From: Terriglobia bacterium | GTDB taxonomy: Bacteria; Acidobacteriota; Terriglobia; Bryobacterales; Bryobacteraceae | Direction of reading: 5' to 3' | NCBI GenBank assembly: GCA_020073445.1 | Contig: JAIQFE010000043.1 | Location: 1 to 35,079, forward strand | DNA length: 35,079 bases | Shown here: positions 15,003 through 21,660 of the stretch, piece after piece | Layout of the letters: each line of letters opens with the position of its first letter | How positions within the stretch are numbered: position 1 is the stretch's first letter | The notes under the pieces: generated by a model | Told to the model about the DNA's origin: nothing | The model's database searches: none | Seen by the model: the letters and a program-made list of their open reading frames with translations, nothing else | Position numbers and translations under genes: made by a program

Positions 15003-15289
15003 AGAACATTCGAACCCTCTCGGGCAGAGTGGACCCAAGCGCCCTTTCTTACCGCGGATACATGCGCATCACTTGCCTCGAAATGGAAAAGGTCAGGCGC
15101 AACGCGGAACGGAGGAGCGCGGCGCAGCGGATCGAGCAGATCGATGCGCGCGTGCGGGAAATCGACAAGGAAAAGAAGGAGCTGCTCGAGGCGATCCAGG
15201 CAGGTCCGAGAGTATCCGCGCGGCTGCCCGGAATCGACGTGAAGCCCTCCTCTTATAAACGAGCGGCTGGGTTTCGAATCCGGTATTGA
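14978..15289 (+). CDS. Small coiled-coil protein between gvpN and gvpF/L
   Basis: 103 aa. The ATG at 14978 has GGAAAGGATGGGG in front; longer in-frame starts would run deep into gvpN. The N-terminal motif SSRGLKNIRTLSGRVDPSAL is followed by MRITCLEMEKVRRN and a charged coiled coil at about 40-80 (RSAAQRIEQIDARVREIDKE). The tail is basic. I do not recognise a family. It shows no clear similarity to the two helical proteins after gvpA. The operon position, overlapping gvpN and 24 bp from the next gvpF/L, implies a vesicle-assembly accessory. Confidence 0.72.
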   Translation: MAVSSRGLKNIRTLSGRVDPSALSYRGYMRITCLEMEKVRRNAERRSAAQRIEQIDARVREIDKEKKELLEAIQAGPRVSARLPGIDVKPSSYKRAAGFRIRY

Positions 15290-15313
15290 GTCGCCAGGTA
15301 TGGGAGTCGTCCA

Positions 15314-16117
15314 ATGAGTAACCGCGCCAGCGCAACAGCCTTAAAGGAACCGGCGGCGGATCAGGCCACGGCCAGCATTCAGGCCAGAAAGTACCTGTTT
15401 GCGATCGTGTACGCGGCGGACGCGCAGCCCTGCACCTGTCCCGGCATGGACGAGAAAGAAGTGTCGACGATTACCGAGGGACGCCTGGCTGCAGTGGTCA
15501 GCGGCGTCACGGGTCCGAAAATCCGGCCCGAACGAAGGCACCTGGCGAAACACCAGGAAGTTCTGAAACAGCTTCTGGCTCAAACGACGCCGTTGCCGAT
15601 GACGTTCGGGATTCTGGCCGATGATACCGAGGCGATCCACAAGATCCTTCGGCGCAACCAGCGCGTATTCCTGGAGCAACTGCAGCGCGTCGCGGGAAAA
15701 GTGGAAATGGGGCTCCGCGTCCATTGGGACGTTCCGAACATCTTCGAATATTTCGTCAACACCAATTCCGAGCTGAGATCCGCGCGGGACCGCCTTTTGG
15801 GCGGCAACCGCCAACCCACGCAGGAAGAGAAGATCGAGCTTGGCCGGATGTTTGACCGGTTGCTCGGTGAGGAGCGCGAAAACCATACCGAACAGGTGCG
15901 GCAAATCCTCTCGCGAGCCTGTTCCGCGGTCAAGACCAACAAATGCCGCAACGAGCATGAGGTGATGAATCTCTCCTGTCTGGTGGGGCGTGAGGCGCAA
16001 GAGGATTTTGGCAACGCCGTCTTCCAGGCGGCGCAGAGGTTCGATAACAACTTCGCCTTCGACTACAACGGTCCGTGGGCGCCTCACAACTTTGTCGAAG
16101 TGACTCTTTCGGTGTAG
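15314..16117 (+). CDS. gvpF: Gas vesicle protein GvpF/GvpL, copy 3
   Basis: 267 aa. An N-terminal strand KYLFAIVYAA, the segment EGRLAAVVSGVTG, TTPLPMTFGILADDTEAIHK (PLRFG counterpart), KVEMGLRVHWD, NLSCLVGREAQEDF and the closing FDYNGPWAPHNFVEV define a complete two-domain GvpF/L. It differs strongly from copies 1 and 2 (ending GPWAPHNF instead of GPWPPYSF) and stands in the classical place before gvpG, so it is probably the canonical GvpF. The N-terminal 20-residue extension and the CTCPGM Cys pair are not usual. F versus L is a guess. Confidence 0.92.
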   Translation: MSNRASATALKEPAADQATASIQARKYLFAIVYAADAQPCTCPGMDEKEVSTITEGRLAAVVSGVTGPKIRPERRHLAKHQEVLKQLLAQTTPLPMTFGILADDTEAIHKILRRNQRVFLEQLQRVAGKVEMGLRVHWDVPNIFEYFVNTNSELRSARDRLLGGNRQPTQEEKIELGRMFDRLLGEERENHTEQVRQILSRACSAVKTNKCRNEHEVMNLSCLVGREAQEDFGNAVFQAAQRFDNNFAFDYNGPWAPHNFVEVTLSV

Positions 16118-16129
16118 CAAGGAGCGGTT

Positions 16130-16435
16130 ATGCTGATCATCGACGATCTTCTCTGCGCGCCCGCCAAGGGCATTTTGTGGATCTTCAAGGAAATTCACAA
16201 CGCGGCGCAGGAGGAACTGGCCAATGAGCCCGAATCAATTTCCCAGCAACTGAGGAATCTGTACATGCAGCTCGAAACCAACGCGATCTCCGAGCAGCAG
16301 TTCGATGCGCAAGAGAAAGTGTTGCTCGACCGGCTGGAGGAAATCGAGGCCGCCTCCGAACGTAACACAGAGGAAGGAGAATCCGGCAGCGAGGGGATAC
16401 TCGAAGAGGTGCCGGTGCATGGGAAGGGCCGATAG
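16130..16435 (+). CDS. gvpG: Gas vesicle protein GvpG
   Basis: 101 aa, with AAGGAG before the ATG. The start MLIIDDLLCAPAKGILWIFK is the GvpG signature (a hydrophobic 'P.KG..WI...' helix), followed by an amphipathic coiled coil: LRNLYMQLETNAISEQQFDA and EKVLLDRLEEIEA. The acidic C-terminus after about 80 is variable. GvpG is a small assembly factor that works with GvpF/L. It lies 12 bp behind gvpF and overlaps the next gene by 17 nt. Confidence 0.93.
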   Translation: MLIIDDLLCAPAKGILWIFKEIHNAAQEELANEPESISQQLRNLYMQLETNAISEQQFDAQEKVLLDRLEEIEAASERNTEEGESGSEGILEEVPVHGKGR

Positions 16436-18395
16436 TGCGTCCCTGAGTGCGATCCGGCCGTCTTTCTTGGACAACAGCAGCTTGCAGTTGTTGCTGTTTG
16501 GAGGCAAAGGGGGGGTTGGTAAGACAACCTGCGCCACGGCAGCGGCCCTGCGGCTTGCAACAGAGAGGCCAGCAGAGTCCTTTTTGCTGGTCTCGGCCGA
16601 CCCAGCCCATTCGCTCCAGGACAGTCTGGCCGGCATGATCCCTCCGGCCAACCTGACCGTCCGGGAGTTGAATGCGCAGGAGTACCTGGCTGCGTTTCGT
16701 ACGGAGAACGGGCAGAAGCTGCACGAAATCGCGGCCGCCGGCACGTTCCTCGATGACGAGGACATCGGCCGCTTCCTCAACCTCTCGCTGCCGGGCCTGG
16801 ATGAACTCATGGCGTTCCTGCAGATCGTCGATTGGGTGGAAAACCGCCGTTACGCCTGCATTATCGTGGACACGGCGCCCGGCGGCCACACGCTGCGGCT
16901 CCTGGCCATGCCCACACTCATCCGGAACTGGCTGTCCATGCTGGACGTCCTTCTCGACAAGCGCCGGTATATGCGAAAAGTTTTCAGCCGGTCTGAGGAC
17001 CCCGATTCGCTGGACCTCTTTCTCAGCAAATGGTGGGATTCGCTCGGGCGCATGGACAAATTGTTACGCGATCCCGCGCGCTGCCAGTTTGTTCCCGTTG
17101 CCATCGCCGAACCGCTCAGCGTGCGGGAAACAGTGGCGCTGCGGAAAGAACTGCGGCGCTGGCGAATAGCCGTGACCGACCTGGTCATCAACCAGCTTCA
17201 TCAGGCGGGCGCCTGCGCCACCTGCTCGGAGGCCAATGCGCGGGAGCAACAACAAATCCAGCCGTTGTGTTCGACGAACGGCCGGGTGGCGATATGGGCA
17301 ATCGACCTGTTCGCCGACGAAGTTCGCGGAGCGGAGCTGCTGTCCCGCTTTTGGGACCATGCGCGCCCGATCGAGGGAGCCCCGGCCATCGTTCCCCAGG
17401 TGCGGGAAACCCGCCACGCGCTGGTTGAGACGCCGGCCGAGCTGCCGTCGCGTGAAATCCGGCTGATTCTGTTCACCGGTAAAGGAGGGGTGGGCAAGAC
17501 CACGCTCTCCTGCGCCACCGCCGTGCGCCTCGCCCGCGCGTATCCGGAGAAGCGAATCCTGCTGTTTTCAACCGATCCGACCCACTCTTTGTCCGCCTGC
17601 CTGAATCGGGAGGCCGGCCCTCAGCCGGTCCACGTAGTGGCCGGCCTGAACGCCATGGAAATCGACGCGCCCGCTGAGTTTGAGGCTCTGAAAGCCCAGT
17701 ATGCCGATGACATCGAGGAGTTCTTCGAAACTGTCGCTGCCGGTTTTGACCTGACCTTCGACCGGGTGGTTCTGGAGAAGATGATGGACCTGGCGCCGCC
17801 GGGGCTGGATGAAGTGATGGCGCTGACCCGCATCCTGGATCTTCTGGTCCACGACCGCTTTGACTTGTTCGTGTTGGATTCGGCCGCTACGGGCCATTTC
17901 ATAAGGCTGATGGAGCTGCCCGCGCTGGTCGACGAGTGGCTCAAGACATTCTTCCGGGTTCTCCTGAAGTACCAGCACATACTGCAGCTACCGCGCTTCT
18001 CCGACCGGCTGGTGGAACTATCCAAGAGCCTGAAGCAGTTCCGCAAATTGCTGACCGATCCCGCGAAAGCCGTTCTGAACGTGGTGAGCATTCCGACCCA
18101 GATGGCTTGGGAGGAGACCAAGGACCTCCTGGCAGCCTGCGAGCGCCTCGGCATTGTCGTTTCAGCCATGTTCCTGAACCTCATGACGCCGCCGGGAGAT
18201 TGCGACCTGTGCGCCGGCCTGCGGCGGCGGGAACTGGCAGCAGTCAAACTCTTCCGGCAAGCCTTCCCGAAACAGCGGCTCAGCCTGGTCTACCGGCAGG
18301 GACAGCCGGTGGGACTGGAGCGGCTGGAGGAATTGGCGCAGAGTCTGTACCAAACGACGAGTTCCGGGTTCGTAAACTCTTATGCCCCGGCATGA
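16419..18395 (+). CDS. Tandem Get3/ArsA-type ATPase (two fused ATPase domains)
   Basis: 658 aa. The ATG at 16419 follows GAAGAGG and overlaps gvpG. There are two homologous halves. Half 1: deviant Walker A GKGGVGKTT 29-37, SADPAHSLQD (switch), DTAPGGHTLRLL 151-162. Half 2: GKGGVGKTT 354-362, STDPTHSLSA, DSAATGHFIRLMELP 487-501. Each half also carries one CxxC, C266/C269 (ACATC) and C595/C598 (DCDLC), at the position of the zinc-binding CxxC of Get3. ArsA pumps share the duplicated layout, but no arsB or arsR is nearby. Get3 proteins shield hydrophobic segments for membrane delivery, so a chaperone role for GvpA-like proteins is an attractive inference. It is not a core Gvp family. Confidence 0.9.
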   Translation: MGRADSASLSAIRPSFLDNSSLQLLLFGGKGGVGKTTCATAAALRLATERPAESFLLVSADPAHSLQDSLAGMIPPANLTVRELNAQEYLAAFRTENGQKLHEIAAAGTFLDDEDIGRFLNLSLPGLDELMAFLQIVDWVENRRYACIIVDTAPGGHTLRLLAMPTLIRNWLSMLDVLLDKRRYMRKVFSRSEDPDSLDLFLSKWWDSLGRMDKLLRDPARCQFVPVAIAEPLSVRETVALRKELRRWRIAVTDLVINQLHQAGACATCSEANAREQQQIQPLCSTNGRVAIWAIDLFADEVRGAELLSRFWDHARPIEGAPAIVPQVRETRHALVETPAELPSREIRLILFTGKGGVGKTTLSCATAVRLARAYPEKRILLFSTDPTHSLSACLNREAGPQPVHVVAGLNAMEIDAPAEFEALKAQYADDIEEFFETVAAGFDLTFDRVVLEKMMDLAPPGLDEVMALTRILDLLVHDRFDLFVLDSAATGHFIRLMELPALVDEWLKTFFRVLLKYQHILQLPRFSDRLVELSKSLKQFRKLLTDPAKAVLNVVSIPTQMAWEETKDLLAACERLGIVVSAMFLNLMTPPGDCDLCAGLRRRELAAVKLFRQAFPKQRLSLVYRQGQPVGLERLEELAQSLYQTTSSGFVNSYAPA

Positions 18396-18660
18396 TCCGG
18401 AGGCGAGCGGCGCGGCCAGGCTCGAGCTTGCCGGGCTCAACGATCTTCAGCGCGTCTCTCTCTGCGAAACGCTCGATCGCGTATTAACCAAGGGCGCCGT
18501 GGTGGCTGGGGAAGTGGTCATCTCGGTGGCCGATGTTGAGCTGGTCTATCTGGGTCTCCATCTCGTGCTCTCTTCCGTAGAGACTGCACGGGGCGGCGGA
18601 CCCGGCGGTGTAGGTTTGAGTATTGCGATCGGAAAGGAACATGCCGATGCGGGGGGATGA
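18382..18660 (+). CDS. GvpA-superfamily minor protein, GvpM/GvpS-like
   Basis: 92 aa; the start overlaps the ATPase end by 14 nt. The core SLCETLDRVLTKGAVVAGEV then VISVADVELVYLGLHLVLSSVET has the GvpA superfamily pattern (DRVLxKGxVxxGxVxIxxADVxLxxxxL). The 'VADVELVYLGL' version is typical of GvpM/GvpS, not of GvpA or GvpJ. The N-terminal 25 residues and a Gly-rich tail are extra. Such paralogues are minor components that aid nucleation. The M/S/J label needs a phylogeny. Confidence 0.85.
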   Translation: MPRHDPEASGAARLELAGLNDLQRVSLCETLDRVLTKGAVVAGEVVISVADVELVYLGLHLVLSSVETARGGGPGGVGLSIAIGKEHADAGG

Positions 18661-19024
18661 AATGGCGCAAGTCGAGTCTGATTCGATTTCAGACTTCGCC
18701 CGAGTGATGCAGCCAGGCACCGCAGTCGCGGCGGGACAAGCGCACAGCGAGATGCCGTCCCGGCTCCGGCTGAACCTTGATCCCGAAACGGTAAAGAACG
18801 GCCTCGGCCAACTGGTGCTGACGCTGGTGAAACTGCTGCATGAACTCCTGGAGCGGCAGGCGATTCGCCGCATCGATGCTGGTTCCTTGAACGACGAACA
18901 GATCGAGCGGCTGGGCCTCACCTTGATGCGTCAGGCGGAAGAGATCGAACGGTTGCGAAAGGAATTCGGCCTCGGCGAGGAAGATTTGAATCTGGACCTG
19001 GGCCCACTCGGAAAGCTTTTGTAG
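18641..19024 (+). CDS. gvpK: Gas vesicle protein GvpK
   Basis: 127 aa from the ATG at 18641. ATG 18647 and ATG 18662 are both plausible, the last with its own GGGGGA. The body RLNLDPETVKNGLGQLVLTL with VKLLHELLERQAIRRIDAGS is the GvpK signature, then LNDEQIERLGLTLMRQAEEI and LGLGEEDLNLDLGPLGKLL-like ending. GvpK is a small helical assembly factor required for vesicle formation. It overlaps the preceding GvpA-like gene and lies 15 bp before gvpJ. Confidence 0.93.
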   Translation: MPMRGDEMAQVESDSISDFARVMQPGTAVAAGQAHSEMPSRLRLNLDPETVKNGLGQLVLTLVKLLHELLERQAIRRIDAGSLNDEQIERLGLTLMRQAEEIERLRKEFGLGEEDLNLDLGPLGKLL

Positions 19025-19039
19025 AGCAGAACATTTCTT

Positions 19040-19357
19040 ATGCCGCAACCTACCGTATCGCACGCCGTTCAGAGTTCGACGCTCTCCGATGTTCTCGAGC
19101 GGGTACTCGATAAGGGCATCGTCATCGCCGGGGATATCAAAGTGAAGCTGGTCGATATCGAGCTGTTGTCGGTCCAAATACGGCTGGTGATCTGCTCGGT
19201 GGACAAAGCGCGGGAAATGGGAATGGACTGGTGGGTGAACAATCCCGTTTTCTCGAGCCAGCCGCATCCTGAGCACTTGGAAGCTGCGGTAACCCGCATG
19301 GAAGATAGACTGGCCAGATTGGAAACGGCGCTTACTCCGGCTGGCAGCGGGGATTAG
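19040..19357 (+). CDS. gvpJ: Gas vesicle minor wall protein GvpJ
   Basis: 105 aa. The GvpA-type core SSTLSDVLERVLDKGIVIAG with VKLVDIELLSVQIRLVICSV is followed by the GvpJ-specific phrase DKAREMGMDWWVNNP and a C-terminal coiled coil (AAVTRMEDRLARLETAL). That extension separates it from GvpA. It is the last gene of the gas-vesicle locus; beyond it the gene density and direction change. Confidence 0.92.
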   Translation: MPQPTVSHAVQSSTLSDVLERVLDKGIVIAGDIKVKLVDIELLSVQIRLVICSVDKAREMGMDWWVNNPVFSSQPHPEHLEAAVTRMEDRLARLETALTPAGSGD

Positions 19358-19370
19358 CAGCGTGATGGTA

Positions 19371-19388
19371 GAAGGTTGCAACCTTTTT
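19371..19388 (+). terminator. Possible weak terminator after gvpJ
   Basis: AAGGTTGCAACCTT is a perfect 14-bp palindrome followed directly by TTT. The RNA stem is short (about 5 bp with a TGCA loop), so termination strength is doubtful. The position, 13 nt after the gvpJ stop, is right for the end of the operon. Confidence 0.35.
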
Positions 19389-19542
19389 GCGGGAAGTAGG
19401 CATCCGTTTCCGAGCCATGACATGTGGCTCCCCTTCGTGGACACTTTTAGAACTTTCTGCCTTAACCCAGGGTCAGGAGGCAAGGTAGTACTCGAAGGGA
19501 TTCAACAACTTATCAGCACATCTGCGGCTTCACCTCAAGGAA

Positions 19543-19558
19543 TCGGGTCATGACCCGA
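19543..19558. promoter_or_regulatory. 16-bp perfect palindrome spanning the HTH gene's start codon
   Basis: TCGGGTCATGACCCGA is centred on the ATG of the gene at 19550. Flanking CACCTC (19531-19536) and GAGGTG (19557-19562) form a second, wider inverted pair. The half-site GGGTCA occurs again upstream near 19471. This looks like an autoregulatory operator of the HTH protein; repression of its own operon is inferred. Confidence 0.5.
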
Positions 19559-19855
19559 GGTGACATCCACGCCGGAGTGAGCAACTCGGGCGGTCGACAA
19601 GAGGTGTATAGCCAGAAGGCCGAGATGCGGCGGCCAGCCGGAAGACCTCGCCTTAACCTGGACGGCGCACATGTTGTGGCGCTTCGTGATGGAGCCCAAC
19701 TCTCTTGGCGCGCCATTGCGAAGCAACTCAGGGCCGGGGCAACCACGGTTCGGCGAGTCTACCGGGATGCGGACCGATCGGGCGGTGCGGCAGGGCAAAA
19801 CCCGGAGAGTGGCTGCAGCACCGCAGAAGGATCGACCGAAGAGGAATCCGCGTGA
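19550..19855 (+). CDS. Small HTH protein resembling the DNA-binding end of serine recombinases
   Basis: 101 aa; AAGGAA lies seven bases before the ATG. Residues about 29-72 read RRPAGRPRLNLDGAHVVALR, then LSWRAIAKQLRAGATTVRRV. This is the pattern GRP...(L/V)..LR..G.S.R.IA..L..... TV.R of the HTH that ends many serine recombinases and Hin-type invertases. The catalytic domain is absent, so it is either a stand-alone regulator or a recombinase remnant. The stop overlaps the recombinase start by 4 nt (GTGA at 19852-19855), so both form a two-gene unit. The tail after about 75 is low-complexity. Confidence 0.65.
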   Translation: MTRGDIHAGVSNSGGRQEVYSQKAEMRRPAGRPRLNLDGAHVVALRDGAQLSWRAIAKQLRAGATTVRRVYRDADRSGGAAGQNPESGCSTAEGSTEEESA

Positions 19856-20791
19856 GTACTCAAATGAACTCCTTGAGTACGGTCGAAAAGTCGGCCGAGT
19901 GGCAGCGGTTGAAAGCGCTCGTGCTAGACAGCGTCTCTTCGCCAATCACGCGCCGCATGTATAACATGGCGCTGGATGAGTTCATGACTTGGCTGCAGCA
20001 GTCGTCCCGAACCGGCTTCACCAAAGGCGACTGTTAGCGCTTGGAGGGTGTGCCTTGCGGCCCGCGGTTTGGGGTCGTCGTCGATCAGTATCCGCCTGTC
20101 GGCCATTCGTAAGCTGGCGGCAGAGGCAGTAGATAATGGCTTGCTCGCACCGGAGTTGGCGGCCGGGATCATTCGCGTGAAAGGCGTGAAGGCCACTGGA
20201 ATCCGGGTGGGGAACTGGCTGTCGCTGCGGCAGGCGCAGGATTTACTGAGCGCGCCAGACGTCGCCACGATGCGGGGACTTCGTGATCGCGCCATGCTAG
20301 CCGTTCTTTTGGGCTGCGGCCTGCGGCGATCGGAGGTTGCGGGACTCAATTTCGCTCATATTCAGCAACGCGATGGTCGCTGGTGCATTGTGGACCTCGT
20401 TGGTAAGCACGGCCTGGTCCGCACGGCCCCACTGCCGACTTGGGTCAAGGTGGCGATCGATGCCTGGGCGTCTGCGGCGGGGCTGGCGGAGGGCCACGTT
20501 TTCCGGCCCGTGACCCGCGCCAGCGGCCGGGCGGGGGGTGAACGCTTGGGCGAAAAGGTCGTGTGGCAGATGCTCCAGCACTACGCAGAGGCAGTTGGCG
20601 TACCTCGCCTCGCACCTCATGACCTGCGACGCACTTGTGCCAAGCTCTGCAGGGCGGCAGGCGGGGAGCTTGAGCAGATCCAGCTGCTTCTCGGTCACGC
20701 GTCGGTCCAAACCACGGAAAGATATCTGGGCACCAAACAGGATTTGGTCCGCGCGCCCAACGACGCGATCAAACTCACCATTGTGACTTGA
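19852..20791 (+). pseudogene. Tyrosine recombinase, broken by a single-base frameshift
   Basis: The GTG start at 19852 is coupled to the HTH gene. The first part (MNSLSTVEKSAEW..., SPITRRMYNMALDEF) runs to a stop at 20034-20036. The rest continues in the +1 frame from about 20026 to 20791. Comparison with the intact relative at 24853-25776 shows one extra A in the AAA at 20023-20025; removing it restores K-A-T-V-S-A-W-R-V and an open frame to the end. The catalytic residues survive in the second part: R in GLRRSEV, K in GKHGLVR, HDLRRT, LGHASVQTTERYL (R...K...HxxR...H...Y). Decay therefore looks recent. Programmed frameshifting is possible but no slippery heptamer is seen. Confidence 0.85.
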
Positions 20792-21163
20792 CGCCCGAGC
20801 TTCAGTAGCCGTTATTGCGGATTAACAGGGTGGGCCTGCACATGATGGCAACACAAATAGGAAATAGCCCCTGCATAGCCCTGCTTCCCCCAGAACAACG
20901 CGCACCGAAGCCGTTGTCGAGCTACTTTGCATTGGCGAGCTGTCTATGAAACTCTCAAGTATACATTTTGAGCGCCCCAGCGCCGGTCACTTCACCCGGT
21001 ACACCCTGCCCCGCCCCCCTTCGCTGGCCGCAATCACGTCCAGCTTGCGCTTCTTGTTGACGGCGCCACTCCGCTTTTTGGTGTCGCACGGCGCTGGCTC
21101 CACGAAGCCGGAATATAGATATAGATCGCCGCGTCTAGCTCTGGATAAGATTCCCGTCTAGGT
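20792..21163. other. Gap behind the broken recombinase
   Basis: No confident gene. On the minus strand, about 20990-21115, an open stretch reads FVEPAPCDTKKRSGAVNKKR and ends in a stop near 20993; it may be the 3' remnant of an unidentified gene. The phrase CCGGAATAT near 21110 recurs near 21588. Confidence 0.35.
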
Positions 21164-21349
21164 TCAAAGCGCCTTCGGCCTGTTCTTGCTCCCTGGCGGC
21201 CGACCGCGCTTCTTAGCCTCCGACATCCAGGCTGGTGGCCGTCCCCGGCGTTTCCTGCGACCAGCGGCTAACCTTTCCAGCGTCAGGATAGCCTCCTGCA
21301 ACTGGGCATGTTCTTTGCGCAGTTCCTTGATCATTTTCAGAACGTCCAT
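21164..21349 (-). CDS. Small protein with two RGRP (AT-hook-like) motifs
   Basis: 61 aa. The N-terminal 30 residues form an amphipathic helix (MIKELRKEHAQLQEAILTLE). The C-terminus is strongly basic with RRKRRGRPPAW and KKRGRPPGSKN, two copies of the RGRP core found in AT-hook DNA-binding segments. Similar short proteins are, as I recall, common in Acidobacteriota genomes with no assigned function. The ribosome binding site is weak. DNA binding is inferred from the motif only. Confidence 0.6.
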   Translation of the reverse strand: MDVLKMIKELRKEHAQLQEAILTLERLAAGRRKRRGRPPAWMSEAKKRGRPPGSKNRPKAL

Positions 21350-21660
21350 TTCGCTTCAAAGACCTCAAGCCCAGACCGAGACAGGGCTGCTTTCTAGAGG
21401 GGGATCGAATGCTACGGTTTGAGTTTCGATTTCAACATCGAGGACGTAATAAACTGAGTGGGCTGAGAGAAACTACTTTAGCGTCGACTCCATCTGCTTT
21501 TTGGATGCAAGGCGCTCAGCAACGGTTTCAGTCCCGAGGGCTGAGGCTCTCTGTACTATCGCCGGACCTTCTTGTTAGCTGCGCGAAACCGGAATATTAG
21601 ATAACGTCCGAAAATTGTTAGCTATGCCCCTGGGCGCTGATCGGCCATCTCGCCAAATGT
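21350..21660. other. Gap between the RGRP protein and the nuclease-like gene
   Basis: No gene recognised. The composition is visibly less GC-rich than the gas-vesicle locus. CCGGAATAT appears again near 21588, as in the previous gap. Promoters for the flanking divergent genes should lie here, but none could be assigned. Confidence 0.4.

Noticed and set aside
16419-18395. ArsA arsenite-pump subunit
   Set aside because: The duplicated ATPase layout fits ArsA, but no arsB, arsD or arsR is present, both halves carry a Get3-like CxxC, and the gene is embedded in the gvp operon.
20020-20036. Programmed ribosomal frameshift in the recombinase
   Set aside because: No slippery heptamer or following structure was seen, and the close relative is encoded in a single frame. 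A simple one-base insertion explains it.
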